Below, piece after piece: positions 9,292 through 19,151 of a DNA stretch of 64,000 nt; position 1 is the first letter of the stretch; each line of letters opens with the position of its first letter. Under the pieces are notes generated by a model that made no database searches, was not told where the DNA came from, and was given only the letters and a program-made list of their open reading frames with translations. Source of the stretch: Erwinia sp. 198 (GTDB lineage: Bacteria > Pseudomonadota > Gammaproteobacteria > Enterobacterales > Enterobacteriaceae); contig NZ_RHUM01000006.1 of NCBI RefSeq assembly GCF_003937915.1, positions 186,001 to 250,000 on the forward strand, written 5' to 3'. A program made the translations under genes and the position numbers.

Positions 9292-9827
9292 AAACTTTCC
9301 TGTTGCAGTTCCCAGCTTGCCAGCTCCCGATAGCGCGTGCGGCCCTGGCTGAACAGCGACTCGAAGAGCGCAAAGCGCTCCACGCGAAACGGCCAGCTGA
9401 AATTACGCGGCGGCAGCGCAACCGGCTGGAGAGCATTGCGGAATAATGTGACATGCGGATGAAACGGCTGCGGACTTTGATAACAGCCGCTGCGCGCGGC
9501 CTGCGAGCGTAACAGTCCGGCCAGCTGCAGCAGCCCGCGCGGCGCCTGCTTCGGCCCCAGCCAGACCACGCCGGAACGCGGCCAGTGCCCCGCGTCATCC
9601 AGCGTCAGGGTGAACGGCGACTGCCTGATGCGTCCGGCCATTTGTTGGAGCGCGCGCTGCTTTTCCGCACCGACATCGCCTAAAAAGGCCAGCGTAAGAT
9701 GCAGGTTAGCCGCCGCTATCGGACGGCCAGTCTCTTCGGCAAAGGTGGCGGCGCGCCACGCAATAACCTCCTGACTGCTGTTGGCCGGTAGCGCGATACC
9801 GAAAAACAGTCTTTTTTGCTCGTTCAT
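9288..9827 (-). CDS. thpR: RNA 2',3'-cyclic phosphodiesterase ThpR (LigT)
   Basis: A 2H phosphoesterase that opens 2',3'-cyclic phosphates. It was first described as a 2'-5' RNA ligase. Both HxT(x) motifs are present: HLTLAFLGD near residue 43 and HVTLFRN near residue 126. The 179 residues are close to the family norm (E. coli 176). The start follows GGAGGG. It is divergent from hrpB across a 68-base gap and overlaps sfsA. Confidence 0.94.
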   Translation of the reverse strand: MNEQKRLFFGIALPANSSQEVIAWRAATFAEETGRPIAAANLHLTLAFLGDVGAEKQRALQQMAGRIRQSPFTLTLDDAGHWPRSGVVWLGPKQAPRGLLQLAGLLRSQAARSGCYQSPQPFHPHVTLFRNALQPVALPPRNFSWPFRVERFALFESLFSQGRTRYRELASWELQQESL

Positions 9828-9895
9828 GGTGCCCTCCGGTATTCCAGAAGCAGGAATGCTACAATGCCCGGCAACTTAAGGCCAGGAGCAGAGAC

Positions 9896-12331
9896 GTGAG
9901 TTCATTACCAGTCAGCGCTGTATTACCCGAGCTGTTGGCGGCCCTGCGGGATGCGCCGCAGGTGCTGCTGGCGGCGCCGACCGGCGCGGGAAAATCGACA
10001 TGGCTGCCGCTGCAGCTTTTGCAGCAGGTCAGCGGGCGCATTTTGCTGCTGGAGCCGCGCAGGCTGGCAGCGCGTAACGTGGCGCAACGGCTGGCGGATC
10101 AGCTTGGCGAAGCGCCAGGCCAGACCGTGGGTTACCGGATGCGCGCCGAAAGCCGCAGCGGGCCGTCCACGCGGCTGGAGGTGATTACGGAAGGCATCCT
10201 GACGCGGATGCTACAGCAGGATCCGATGCTGGAAGGCGTCTCGCTGGTGATCCTGGATGAGTTTCACGAACGCAGCCTGCAGGCCGATCTGGCGCTGGCG
10301 CTACTGCTGGACGTGCAGCAGGGACTGCGCGAGGATTTGAAAATACTGCTGATGTCGGCCACGCTGGACAACGCTCGCCTGGAGGCGCTGCTGCCGGATG
10401 CGCCCTCTGTCAGCTCCGAAGGCCGTTCTTTTCCCGTTGAGCGGCGCTACACATCCCTGTCCGCCAGCCAGCGGTTTGAAGAGGCGGTGGCGCGGCAGGT
10501 CAGCGAGCTGCTGCGTGAAGAGCCTGGCTCGCTACTGCTGTTTCTGCCGGGCGTGGGCGAAATCCAGCGGGTGCAGACGCAGCTGGCTTCTCTGGTCGCC
10601 AGCGATGTCGATCTTTGTCCTTTATATGGCGCGCTGCCGCTGGCAGAGCAGCGCAAAGCCATCCTTCCTGCGCCAGCCGGCCGCCGAAAAGTGGTGCTGG
10701 CGACCAATATCGCGGAAACCAGTCTGACTATCGAGGGCATCCGGCTGGTGGTGGACAGCGCGCTGGAGCGGACGGCGCTGTTCGATACGCGCACCGGCCT
10801 GACTCGCCTGCAAACGCAGCGCGTCAGCCAGGCTTCGATGATCCAGCGCGCCGGACGCGCGGGTCGTCTGGCACCGGGCCTCTGCCTGCATCTGATCCCC
10901 AAAGAGCAGGCGGAACGCGCGGCGGCCCACAGCGACGCGGAAATACTGCAAAGCGATTTAAGCTCGCTGTGGCTGGATCTGCTGCAGTGGGGCTGCCACG
11001 ACGCGGCGCAGCTCACCTGGCTGGATAAACCGCCCGCCGCCAGCCTGGCCCAGGCGCAGCGGCTGCTGTCGCAGCTTGGTGCCACCACCGATGCCGGACA
11101 GCTGACGGCCAAAGGTCGACGCATGGCCGCTTTCGGCAGCGAGCCGCGCCTGGCCGCGATGCTGGTCGAAGCGGGCAACGATGCGGACAGCGCCGCCACG
11201 GCGGCGATGCTGGCGGCGATCCTGGAGGAGCCGCCGCGCGGCAGCGTCGATCTGCGGGACGCGCTGCATCGTCCCCAGCCCCACTGGCAGAAACGAGCGA
11301 AACAGCTGCAGCAGCGGCTACGCCTGACCGGCGGCGCGATCGATGCGGCGTTGGCCGCGCCGCTGCTGGCGAGCGCTTTTCCCGACCGTATCGCTCGCCG
11401 TCGCGGCACGGAGGGGCGCTATCAGCTGGCTAACGGCATGGGTGCGATGCTCGATCGCGAAGAGGCGTTAATCCGCTATGAATGGCTGCTTGCGCCCGCG
11501 CTATTACAGGGCAGCGCGCAGCCCGACGCGCGCATTCTCCAGGCGCTGCCGCTGACGATAGAAACGCTGATCGCCGAGCGGCCGCAGCTTGTCGGGCAGC
11601 GGGTAGAGGTGGAATGGCACGACGAGCGCGGCACGCTTTCCGCCTGGCGTCGCGAACAGATTGGCGAGCTGGTGCTGAAATCCCAGCCGCTGAGCAAGCC
11701 TGACGAAGCGGTGCTGCACCCGGCGATGCTGCGCTGGATCCGCAGCAAAGGGCTGTCGGTGCTGAACTGGACGCCCGCCGCCGAGCAGCTGCGTGTGCGG
11801 CTGGTCTGCGCTGCGCAGTGGCTGCCGGAGCAGGCATGGCCCGCCGCCAGCGAAGCCGATCTGCTCACCTCGCTGGAAAAATGGCTGCTGCCGATGATGA
11901 GCGGCGTGCGCGATGCAAAAGGGTTAAAACAGATCGACTGCGTCAACGCGCTATTACAATTGCTCACATGGTCACAGCGCCAGCAGCTGGATACTGTGCT
12001 GCCAACTCATTACACTGTGCCCACCGGAAGCCGGCTGCCTATCCGCTACGATGAAGAGAAGCCGCCCGCGCTGGCCGTGCGGCTACAGGAAATGTTCGGC
12101 GAAGCGCAAAATCCCAGCGTGGCCGAAGGGCGCATTCCGCTGGTGCTGGAGCTGCTCTCGCCGGCGCAAAGGCCGCTACAGATCACGCGCGATCTGGCGG
12201 GCTTCTGGCAGGGAGCCTGGCGTGAAGTGCAAAAAGAGATGAAAGGGCGCTATCCCAAACATCTCTGGCCCGACGATCCGGCCAGCGCGCTGCCGACGCG
12301 GCGCACCAAAAAGTATTCCGCACCTTCCTGA
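9896..12331 (+). CDS. hrpB: ATP-dependent RNA helicase HrpB, GTG start
   Basis: DEAH-type helicase of 811 residues (E. coli 809); its cellular role is not firmly known. Walker A is APTGAGKST (about residues 27-35), followed by LLEPRRLAARN, the DEFH box LDEFHERSLQADL, MSATLDN, ATNIAETSLTI and QRAGRAGRL. The helicase core is followed by the HrpB-specific C-terminus ending TRRTKKYSAPS. The GTG is preceded by AGGAG and gives MSSLPVSAVLPELL, aligned with E. coli. Confidence 0.97.
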   Translation: MSSLPVSAVLPELLAALRDAPQVLLAAPTGAGKSTWLPLQLLQQVSGRILLLEPRRLAARNVAQRLADQLGEAPGQTVGYRMRAESRSGPSTRLEVITEGILTRMLQQDPMLEGVSLVILDEFHERSLQADLALALLLDVQQGLREDLKILLMSATLDNARLEALLPDAPSVSSEGRSFPVERRYTSLSASQRFEEAVARQVSELLREEPGSLLLFLPGVGEIQRVQTQLASLVASDVDLCPLYGALPLAEQRKAILPAPAGRRKVVLATNIAETSLTIEGIRLVVDSALERTALFDTRTGLTRLQTQRVSQASMIQRAGRAGRLAPGLCLHLIPKEQAERAAAHSDAEILQSDLSSLWLDLLQWGCHDAAQLTWLDKPPAASLAQAQRLLSQLGATTDAGQLTAKGRRMAAFGSEPRLAAMLVEAGNDADSAATAAMLAAILEEPPRGSVDLRDALHRPQPHWQKRAKQLQQRLRLTGGAIDAALAAPLLASAFPDRIARRRGTEGRYQLANGMGAMLDREEALIRYEWLLAPALLQGSAQPDARILQALPLTIETLIAERPQLVGQRVEVEWHDERGTLSAWRREQIGELVLKSQPLSKPDEAVLHPAMLRWIRSKGLSVLNWTPAAEQLRVRLVCAAQWLPEQAWPAASEADLLTSLEKWLLPMMSGVRDAKGLKQIDCVNALLQLLTWSQRQQLDTVLPTHYTVPTGSRLPIRYDEEKPPALAVRLQEMFGEAQNPSVAEGRIPLVLELLSPAQRPLQITRDLAGFWQGAWREVQKEMKGRYPKHLWPDDPASALPTRRTKKYSAPS

Positions 12332-12417
12332 TCGGGTTTCAGAAGGTTCCCGTTCCACCGTAGTTGATGTCAGTGCATAGTCGGCCCGCCGACGGCGGCT
12401 CTGGAGAAAAGAAACGA

Positions 12418-14949
12418 ATGTCAGACGATCGCGAACCTATTGGGCGTAAAGGTAAACAGCCCAACCCCCCGCGTAAAACGGCGGGCCGGGGTCGCCGCAG
12501 GGATGTTGATAATATTGATTTTCAGGATGATGACCATAATAACGAGGAGAAAGTACCCGTGCCACGTAAAGGAAAAGGGCGGCCGCCGCGTAAAAGAGGC
12601 TGGCTGAGCTTAATGATTAAGCTGCTGCTGGTATTTATTGTACTGATGGCGGTCTACGGGGTGTACCTGGATTCGCAGATCCGTAGCCGTATCGACGGCA
12701 AAGTCTGGCAGCTGCCCGCCACGGTGTATGGCCGCATGGTCAATCTTGAGCCGGGCATGGCCTACAATAAAAAAGAGATGATCGCGCTGCTGGAAGGCAC
12801 GCAGTACCGGGAGGTGACGCGCATGACGCGGCCTGGCGAGTTTACCGTGCAGGGCAACAGCATTGAGATGATCCGCCGCCCGTTTGACTTCCCGGACAGC
12901 AAGGAAGGGCAAATCCGCGCGCGGCTGAGCTTTGACAACGACTCGCTGACCGAGATCAAAAACCTCGACAGCGGCCGCGACTTCGGCTTCTTCCGTCTCG
13001 ATCCTCGTTTGATCACTATGCTGCAATCGCCAAACGGCGAGCAGCGCCTGTTTGTGCCGCGCGCGGGCTTCCCGGATCTGCTGGTCGATACGCTGGTGGC
13101 TACCGAAGACCGCCATTTCTACGAGCACGACGGCATCAGCCTGTACTCTATCGGTCGCGCCTTCCTGGCGAATATCACGGCAGGAAAAGCGGTGCAGGGC
13201 GGCAGTACGCTGACCCAGCAGCTGGTGAAAAACCTCTTCCTGACCAACAAACGTTCGCTGTGGCGCAAGGCTAACGAAGCCTATATGGCGCTGATTATGG
13301 ACGCGCGCTACAGCAAAGACCGCATTCTGGAGCTTTACCTGAATGAGGTTTATCTGGGCCAGGCGGGCAACGATCAGATCCGTGGCTTCCCGCTGGCAAG
13401 CCTCTACTACTTTGGCCGTCCGGTAGACGAGCTGAGCCTGGATCAGCAGGCGCTGCTGGTGGGCATGGTGAAGGGCGCGTCGCTCTATAACCCGTGGCGC
13501 AATCCGAAGCTGGCGCTGGAGCGCCGCAACCTGGTGTTGCGTCTGCTGCAGCAGCAGAAAGTGATCGACCAGGAGCTGTACGACATGCTCAGCGCCCGTC
13601 CGCTTGGCGTACAGCCGAAAGGCGGCGTGATCACGCCACAGCCTGCGTTTATGCAGATGGTGCGCAATGAGCTACAGGCGAAGCTGGGCGATAAGATCAA
13701 AGATCTGTCCGGCGTGAAAATTTTCACCACGCTGGATTCTGTTTCGCAGGATGCGGCGGAAAAAGCCGTGGAAGAAGGGATGCCGGCGCTGCGTAAACAG
13801 CGCAACCTGAAGGATCTGGAGACTGCGATGGTGATCGTCGATCGCTTCAGCGGCGAAGTTCGCGCCATGGTTGGCGGCGCCGATCCACAGTTTGCGGGCT
13901 ATAACCGTGCGCTGCAGGCGCGCCGTTCGATTGGTTCTCTGGCTAAGCCAGCCACCTATCTGACCGCGCTGAGCCAGCCGGACAGCTATCGTCTGAATAC
14001 CTGGATTGCCGACAATCCGATCGCGCTGAAGCAGCCAAACGGCCAGGTCTGGAAGCCGCAGAATGATGACCGCCGCTTCAGCGGCCAGGTGATGCTGGTG
14101 GACGCGCTGGCGCACTCCATGAACGTACCGACGGTGAACCTGGGCATGACGCTGGGCCTGCCGCAGGTGGTGGATACCTGGACCAAACTCGGCGTGCCGA
14201 AGGCTGAGCTCCAGCCAGTGCCGGCCATGCTGCTGGGCGCACTGAACCTGACGCCGGTAGAAGTGGCGCAGGCTTTCCAGACTATCGCCAGCGGCGGCGA
14301 CCGCGCGCAGCTTTCCGCGCTGCGTTCGGTCATTGCCGAAGACGGCACCGTGCTTTATCAGAGCTTCCCGCAGGCGGAACGTACCATTCCGGCCCAGGCT
14401 GCCTACCTGACGCTTTACGCGATGCAGCAGGTTGCGCAAGAGGGCACGGCCCGCGCGTTAGGCTCGCGCTATCCTAAGGCGCATCTGGCGGCGAAAACCG
14501 GCACCACTAACAATCTGATCGACAGCTGGTTTGCGGGCGTGGACGGCAAAGAAGTAGCGATTACCTGGATTGGCCGCGACAATAACCAGAGCACCAAACT
14601 GTACGGTGCCAGCGGTGCGATGCAGATCTACCGTCGCTATCTGGACAATCAGGCGCCGATGCCGCTGATGCCGACGCCGCCGGAAGATATTGCGCCGATG
14701 AACGTGGATTCAGCCGGTAACTTTGTCTGCGGCACGGGCAGCAGCAGCTGGCGGACGCTGCCGGTGTGGACCACCGATGCCGACGCGCTCTGTCAGCAGC
14801 AGCAAATGCAGCAGCAGCAAATGCAGCAGCAGCAAATGCAGCAGCAGGAACAGCAGCAGCAGGAACAGCAGCCTGCTCAACAGCCGCAAAACGAGCAGAA
14901 GGATGCGGACGGCGTGGCGGGTTGGATCAAGGATATGTTTGGTAAATAA
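12418..14949 (+). CDS. mrcB: Penicillin-binding protein 1B, bifunctional transglycosylase/transpeptidase
   Basis: Class A PBP that polymerises and crosslinks peptidoglycan at the inner membrane. The 843 residues (E. coli 844) comprise a basic cytosolic tail, a TM segment (about 64-86), the UB2H domain that binds LpoB, and a glycosyltransferase domain with [12 protein letters not shown] and GGSTLTQQL. The transpeptidase follows, with SLAK (in [13 protein letters not shown]), SMN and KTGTTNN. The ATG at 12418 ([13 protein letters not shown]) aligns with the E. coli start. An in-phase ATG at 12364 adds 18 unrelated residues. The C-terminus carries an expanded Gln/Met tract. Confidence 0.98.
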   Translation: MSDDREPIGRKGKQPNPPRKTAGRGRRRDVDNIDFQDDDHNNEEKVPVPRKGKGRPPRKRGWLSLMIKLLLVFIVLMAVYGVYLDSQIRSRIDGKVWQLPATVYGRMVNLEPGMAYNKKEMIALLEGTQYREVTRMTRPGEFTVQGNSIEMIRRPFDFPDSKEGQIRARLSFDNDSLTEIKNLDSGRDFGFFRLDPRLITMLQSPNGEQRLFVPRAGFPDLLVDTLVATEDRHFYEHDGISLYSIGRAFLANITAGKAVQGGSTLTQQLVKNLFLTNKRSLWRKANEAYMALIMDARYSKDRILELYLNEVYLGQAGNDQIRGFPLASLYYFGRPVDELSLDQQALLVGMVKGASLYNPWRNPKLALERRNLVLRLLQQQKVIDQELYDMLSARPLGVQPKGGVITPQPAFMQMVRNELQAKLGDKIKDLSGVKIFTTLDSVSQDAAEKAVEEGMPALRKQRNLKDLETAMVIVDRFSGEVRAMVGGADPQFAGYNRALQARRSIGSLAKPATYLTALSQPDSYRLNTWIADNPIALKQPNGQVWKPQNDDRRFSGQVMLVDALAHSMNVPTVNLGMTLGLPQVVDTWTKLGVPKAELQPVPAMLLGALNLTPVEVAQAFQTIASGGDRAQLSALRSVIAEDGTVLYQSFPQAERTIPAQAAYLTLYAMQQVAQEGTARALGSRYPKAHLAAKTGTTNNLIDSWFAGVDGKEVAITWIGRDNNQSTKLYGASGAMQIYRRYLDNQAPMPLMPTPPEDIAPMNVDSAGNFVCGTGSSSWRTLPVWTTDADALCQQQQMQQQQMQQQQMQQQEQQQQEQQPAQQPQNEQKDADGVAGWIKDMFGK
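14794..14873 (+). repeat. CAG-rich microsatellite encoding Gln/Met repeats in mrcB
   Basis: Three copies of a 15-base unit encoding QQQQM are followed by irregular CAG-rich codons ([11 protein letters not shown]). This lies in the periplasmic C-terminal tail, after the transpeptidase domain. E. coli has a Gln-rich tail here too, but without this regular MQQQQ unit. Length change by slippage should be tolerated. Confidence 0.9.
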
Positions 14950-14963
14950 CTGAAAACAGGTGG

Positions 14964-14995
14964 AAAGCCGGCTCCTGACGAGCCGGCTTTTTTTT
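14964..14995 (+). terminator. Intrinsic terminator after mrcB
   Basis: AAAGCCGGCT (14964-14973) pairs perfectly with AGCCGGCTTT (14981-14990) around a 7-base loop and runs into a T tract. It lies 14 bases past the mrcB stop. Confidence 0.92.
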
Positions 14996-15174
14996 GCCTT
15001 ATTGGCCTCGGCGGCAGAAAAAGTAAACCAGCAAAAAGAAGCTTTTCAGCATAATGGCATGATAACGGCTTTATTTTTCCTGCTTTAAGCTGGCCTGAAC
15101 TCCCCTGGATTCGCGCTAAAAGCGCCCGATTTTTTCTTGCGAACCCGGCGCAAATTCGCCTATCATCCTGTCGT

Positions 15175-15193
15175 TATAATAATAATTCTCGTT
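15175..15193 (+). promoter_or_regulatory. Putative Fur box upstream of fhuA
   Basis: TATAATAATAATTCTCGTT resembles the GATAATGATAATCATTATC Fur consensus. The first two hexamers match 5 of 6 each, while the third, inverted one is poor. It lies about 30 bases before the fhuA ATG. Repression of fhu genes by Fe-Fur is established in E. coli. Confidence 0.5.
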
Positions 15194-15223
15194 TACATTC
15201 TACTTTTCATCAGAGAACGCTAA

Positions 15224-17419
15224 ATGGCTATTTCATCTTTGAAATCATCCGCTTTGCCGGTAAGCCGACTGGCCTGCCTTGTTGCCGTCGCGCTTTCCTC
15301 CTCTGCTTTCGCCGCCAGCGAACAGACTATTACCGTCAGCGCCAACGCCGATGCCGCCAGCGAAAACGCCTGGGGCCCGGCGCCGACCATCGCCGCCAAA
15401 CGCAGCGCCACCGGCACCAAAACCGATACGCCGATTGAAAAAAATCCGCAGTCCGTTTCGGTGGTGACCAGCGACGAAATCGAGATGCGCAACGTCAGTA
15501 CGGTTAAGGAAGCCTTTAACTATGCGCCCGGCGTGATGACCGGCAACCGCGGCAGCTCGCAGGTTATCGACGCGCTGTCTATCCGTGGCTTCAGCGAAAC
15601 CAACACCAACCAGTATCTGGACGGCCTGAAGCTGCAGGGCGACAACTACTCCGAGTTCGCTATCGATCCTTATTTTCTGGAGCGCGCGGAGCTGCTGCGC
15701 GGGCCGGCATCTGTGCTTTACGGCAAGAGCAACCCGGGCGGCGTAGTTGCGCTGGTCAGCAAGCGTCCGACCACGGAAACGCTGCGCGAAGTGCAGTTCC
15801 AGATGGGTTCGGATAATCTGTTTTCCACCGGCTTCGATTTCGGCGGCGCGCTGGATGACGGCGGCGTTTACTCCTGGCGCCTGACCGGCCTGGCGCGCAG
15901 TCAGGATGCGCAGCAGGATATGCAGAAAGAGAAGCGCTATACCGTGGCGCCTTCTTTCAGCTGGCAGCCCGACGCCAACACCAACTTCACGCTGTTAACC
16001 TATTTCCAAAACGAGCCGGAAACGGGCTACTACGGCTGGCTGCCGCGTCAGGGTACCGTGGTGCCGATTGTCGATGCCAACGGCCGGCAGCACAAGCTTG
16101 GTACCGATTTTGACGAAGGCGAGGCGAGCAACAAGATCTCCCGCAACACCAAAATGGTGGGCTATAACTTCTCGCACAGCTTCAACGATACCTGGACCGT
16201 GCGGCAAAACCTGCGCTATGCCGATCTGCGCACCGACTATCGCAGCATTTACGGCAACGGTTTCGACAGCGCCAGCAGTGCCATTACCCGCGCTTACGCC
16301 GGTTCTGAAGAAGAGCTGAACCAGTTTGCTGTCGATAACCAGGCGCAGGCGAAATTCGCCACGGGCGCGCTGGCTCATACCCTGCTGCTGGGCGTCGACT
16401 ATCAGCGTACCCGCAACGATATCAACGCCGGGTTCGGCACCGCTTCCGCGCTGAGCGCGGTGGATCCGCAGTACGGCAACGACAGCACCACGATCACCTT
16501 CCCGTATCACTATCTGAACAAGCAGGAGCAGACCGGTCTGTACGCGCAGGATCAGATGGAGTGGGATCGTTGGGTGATGACGTTGGGCACGCGCTACGAC
16601 TATGCCATGACCTCGGCATTCAGTCGCGACAGTAATACGCTGTCGAAAAACCACGACCAGGCCTTTACCTGGCGCGGCGGTCTGAACTACGTCTTTGATA
16701 ACGGCGTGGCGCCTTATTTCAGCTACAGCGAATCCTTTATTCCGACTGCCGGAACCACCGCTGAAGGGCAGCCGTTCGATCCGTCACGCGCTAAGCAGTA
16801 CGAGGCTGGCGTAAAATACGTGCCGAAAGACCGCCCGATTGTGATCACCGGCGCGCTCTATCAGCTGACTAAAACGAAAAATCTGACGGCGAATCCCGAT
16901 CCTGATTTTGCCAATTTCAGCGTGCAAAGCGGCGAAATCCGCTCGCGCGGCGTCGAGCTGGAAGCGAAGGCGGCGGTCAATGCCAACGTTAACGTTATCG
17001 CCTCCTACACCTATACCGATGCGGAATACACGCACGATACCCTGCTCAAAGGGAAAACGCCGGTAAACGTGCCGAAAAACATGGCGTCGCTGTGGGCCGA
17101 TTATACCTTCCACGAAACGGCGCTTTCCGGCCTGACCGTGGGAAGCGGCGTGCGTTATGTTGGCGAGAGCAAAGGCCTTTATGCCGATACGGAGCAAAAT
17201 GGCTCCAGGTCAAACCAGAACTTCAACGTGGCGGCTTACACCACCGTCGATGCCGTGGTGAAGTACGACCTGGGCCGTTTTGGCCTGCCTGGCTCGTCGG
17301 TTGGCGTCAACGTTAACAACCTTTTCGATCGGGATTATGTCGCCAGCTGCTATCGCGACTACGCCTGCTACTGGGGTGCCGAACGTCAAATCGTCGGGAC
17401 CGCCACCTTCCGTTTCTAA
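15224..17419 (+). CDS. fhuA: TonB-dependent ferrichrome receptor FhuA
   Basis: Outer-membrane receptor for ferric hydroxamate siderophores (ferrichrome), also a phage and colicin receptor in E. coli. The signal peptide ends AFA, and the mature protein begins ASEQTITVSA, which holds the TonB box. A plug domain follows (NPQSVSVVT, LSIRGF, RGPASVLYGKSNPGGVV), then a 22-strand barrel ending in the Phe signature TATFRF. A cysteine pair lies near the C-terminus (ASCYRDYACYW). It is 731 residues and the first gene of fhuACDB, behind a probable Fur site. Confidence 0.96.
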   Translation: MAISSLKSSALPVSRLACLVAVALSSSAFAASEQTITVSANADAASENAWGPAPTIAAKRSATGTKTDTPIEKNPQSVSVVTSDEIEMRNVSTVKEAFNYAPGVMTGNRGSSQVIDALSIRGFSETNTNQYLDGLKLQGDNYSEFAIDPYFLERAELLRGPASVLYGKSNPGGVVALVSKRPTTETLREVQFQMGSDNLFSTGFDFGGALDDGGVYSWRLTGLARSQDAQQDMQKEKRYTVAPSFSWQPDANTNFTLLTYFQNEPETGYYGWLPRQGTVVPIVDANGRQHKLGTDFDEGEASNKISRNTKMVGYNFSHSFNDTWTVRQNLRYADLRTDYRSIYGNGFDSASSAITRAYAGSEEELNQFAVDNQAQAKFATGALAHTLLLGVDYQRTRNDINAGFGTASALSAVDPQYGNDSTTITFPYHYLNKQEQTGLYAQDQMEWDRWVMTLGTRYDYAMTSAFSRDSNTLSKNHDQAFTWRGGLNYVFDNGVAPYFSYSESFIPTAGTTAEGQPFDPSRAKQYEAGVKYVPKDRPIVITGALYQLTKTKNLTANPDPDFANFSVQSGEIRSRGVELEAKAAVNANVNVIASYTYTDAEYTHDTLLKGKTPVNVPKNMASLWADYTFHETALSGLTVGSGVRYVGESKGLYADTEQNGSRSNQNFNVAAYTTVDAVVKYDLGRFGLPGSSVGVNVNNLFDRDYVASCYRDYACYWGAERQIVGTATFRF

Positions 17420-17425
17420 CTCAAC

Positions 17426-17447
17426 CGGGCGCGGCTTGCCGCGCCCG
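17426..17447 (+). other. Intercistronic stem-loop between fhuA and fhuC
   Basis: CGGGCGCGG pairs perfectly with CCGCGCCCG around a CTTG tetraloop, 7 bases after the fhuA stop and 18 before fhuC. No T-run follows, so it is unlikely to be a full terminator. It may stabilise the fhuA message or slow transcription into fhuCDB, keeping the receptor in excess over the transporter. Confidence 0.65.
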
Positions 17448-17464
17448 TCAGGCAGAAGATTGTT

Positions 17465-18259
17465 ATGCATTCTCCGCACGTAACCGACAGTACCTTCTCG
17501 CTGCATCAAGCCTCGTTTGCCGTTCCGGGTCGTATCCTGCTCCAGCCGCTGTCGCAGACCTTTCCTGCCGGAAAAGTCTGCGGGCTGATTGGGCATAATG
17601 GCTCCGGCAAATCCACGCTGTTAAAGCTGTTGGGGCGCCATCACGCCGCGACCGGCGGCGAAGTGCGGCTCAATGATAAAGCGCTGGCGCAGTGGCCCGC
17701 TAAGCTCTTTGCCCGTGAGGTCGCCTATCTGCCGCAGCAGCTGCCCGCCGCCGAGGGCATGACGGTACGGGAGCTGGTGTCGATGGGGCGCTATCCCTGG
17801 CACGGCGCGCTGGGCCGCTTCGGCAGCGAAGATCGCGATCGCGTCGATGAAGCCATTGCGCTGGTGGGCCTGAAACCTTTCGCCTCGCGTCTGGTGGACA
17901 GCCTTTCCGGCGGCGAGCGCCAGCGCGCCTGGATTGCGATGCTGGTGGCGCAGAACAGCCGCTGCCTGCTGCTGGATGAACCGACTTCCGCACTGGATAT
18001 CGCTCATCAGGTTGAGGTGCTGGCGCTTATCAAGCGGCTCAGCCATGAGCGGGGGCTGACCGTGATCGCCGTGCTGCACGATATCAATATGGCCGCCCGC
18101 TACTGTGACCATCTGGTCGCCTTGCGCAACGGCGGGATGATTGCGCAGGGCGATGCCAGCGCGATTATGCAGCCGGAGGTGCTTCAGGCCATTTACGGTA
18201 TCCCAATGGGCATTCTGCCGCACCCGGACGGCGGCACGCCGGTAAGTTTTGTTTACTAA
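17465..18259 (+). CDS. fhuC: Ferrichrome ABC transporter ATP-binding protein FhuC
   Basis: Cytosolic ATPase that energises hydroxamate siderophore import through FhuB. Walker A is GHNGSGKST (about residues 43-51), the signature is LSGGERQRA, Walker B is LLLDEPTSALD, and the switch His is in VLHDINMA. The 264 residues match E. coli (265). It lies 45 bases after fhuA and 10 bases before fhuD, in one operon. Confidence 0.97.
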   Translation: MHSPHVTDSTFSLHQASFAVPGRILLQPLSQTFPAGKVCGLIGHNGSGKSTLLKLLGRHHAATGGEVRLNDKALAQWPAKLFAREVAYLPQQLPAAEGMTVRELVSMGRYPWHGALGRFGSEDRDRVDEAIALVGLKPFASRLVDSLSGGERQRAWIAMLVAQNSRCLLLDEPTSALDIAHQVEVLALIKRLSHERGLTVIAVLHDINMAARYCDHLVALRNGGMIAQGDASAIMQPEVLQAIYGIPMGILPHPDGGTPVSFVY

Positions 18260-18269
18260 AGGAATTTCC

Positions 18270-19151
18270 ATGCCGGATTTTTATCGCCGCCGCCTGCTGA
18301 TGGCAATGGCGTTTGCGCCTTTGCTGCCCGCCTTCGGCAGCCGTGCCGCGGCTGGCATTGACGCAGCGCGCATTGTGTCGCTGGAGTGGCTGCCGACAGA
18401 GCTGCTGCTGGCGCTTGGCGTCGCGCCGATGGGCGTAGCAGAAATGTATAACTACCAGCTTTGGGTCGGCGAGCCAAAGCTGCCTGCCTCGACGGTGGAT
18501 CTGGGCCTGCGCACCGAACCCAATCTTGAACTGATGATGCAGATGCGGCCTTCGCTCATTCTTTACTCTTCCGGCTATGGGCCATCCAACGACAAGTTTG
18601 AAAAAATCGCGCCCGCGATGGGCTTCGCCTTCAGCGACGCCGGCGGCAAACCGCTGACCGTGGCGCGGCAGTCGCTGATGCAGCTGGCCAACCGTCTCGA
18701 TCGCGTGCCGCAGGCGCAGCGCCATCTGGCGCAGTTCGACGCCTTTATCGCCGCCGCCAGAACGCGCGTCGCCGGTCGAAAGCGACGCCCCGTGCTGCTG
18801 ATGTCGCTGCTGGATGCGCGTCATGCGCTGGTTTTTGGCAAGGGCAGCCTGTTTCTGGAAGTGATGAACGAGCTGGGGCTGGAAAACGCCTGGCAGGGCG
18901 AAACCAATTTCTGGGGAAGCGCGGTGATCGGGCTGGAAAGGCTGGCAACGCTAAAAGACGTCGAGGCGATCTGTTTTGCGCATGGCGACGATAATTTAAT
19001 GCAGCAGGTCAGCGCCACGCCGCTCTGGCAGGCGATGGATTTTGTTCGGCAGCAGCGTTTTCGCCGCGTGCCGCAGGTCTGGTTCTACGGCGCAACGCTT
19101 TCTGCGATGCGCTTTTGCCAGTCGCTGGATCGGGCGCTGGGGTCGCTATGA
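18270..19151 (+). CDS. fhuD: Ferric hydroxamate periplasmic binding protein FhuD
   Basis: Periplasmic carrier that passes ferrichrome-type siderophores from FhuA/TonB to FhuB. The start at 18270 follows AAAGGAATTTCC and gives MPDFYRRRLLMAM, a twin-arginine-type signal ending SRAAA. E. coli FhuD is likewise a Tat substrate. The binding fold is recognisable in IVSLEWLPTELLLALG, RTEPNLELM, WQGETNFWGS and VWFYGATLSAM. The 293 residues overlap the fhuB start by four bases (ATGA). Confidence 0.96.
   Translation: MPDFYRRRLLMAMAFAPLLPAFGSRAAAGIDAARIVSLEWLPTELLLALGVAPMGVAEMYNYQLWVGEPKLPASTVDLGLRTEPNLELMMQMRPSLILYSSGYGPSNDKFEKIAPAMGFAFSDAGGKPLTVARQSLMQLANRLDRVPQAQRHLAQFDAFIAAARTRVAGRKRRPVLLMSLLDARHALVFGKGSLFLEVMNELGLENAWQGETNFWGSAVIGLERLATLKDVEAICFAHGDDNLMQQVSATPLWQAMDFVRQQRFRRVPQVWFYGATLSAMRFCQSLDRALGSL

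Noticed and set aside
10447-11409. Long minus-strand open frame across hrpB
   Set aside because: Its composition (Arg/Ser/Ala-rich, no domain) is that of an antisense shadow of a GC-rich gene, and hrpB is clear on the other strand.
14794-14873. Repeat tract considered as a CRISPR-like array
   Set aside because: Units are 15 bases with no spacers and lie in frame inside mrcB; it is a coding microsatellite.
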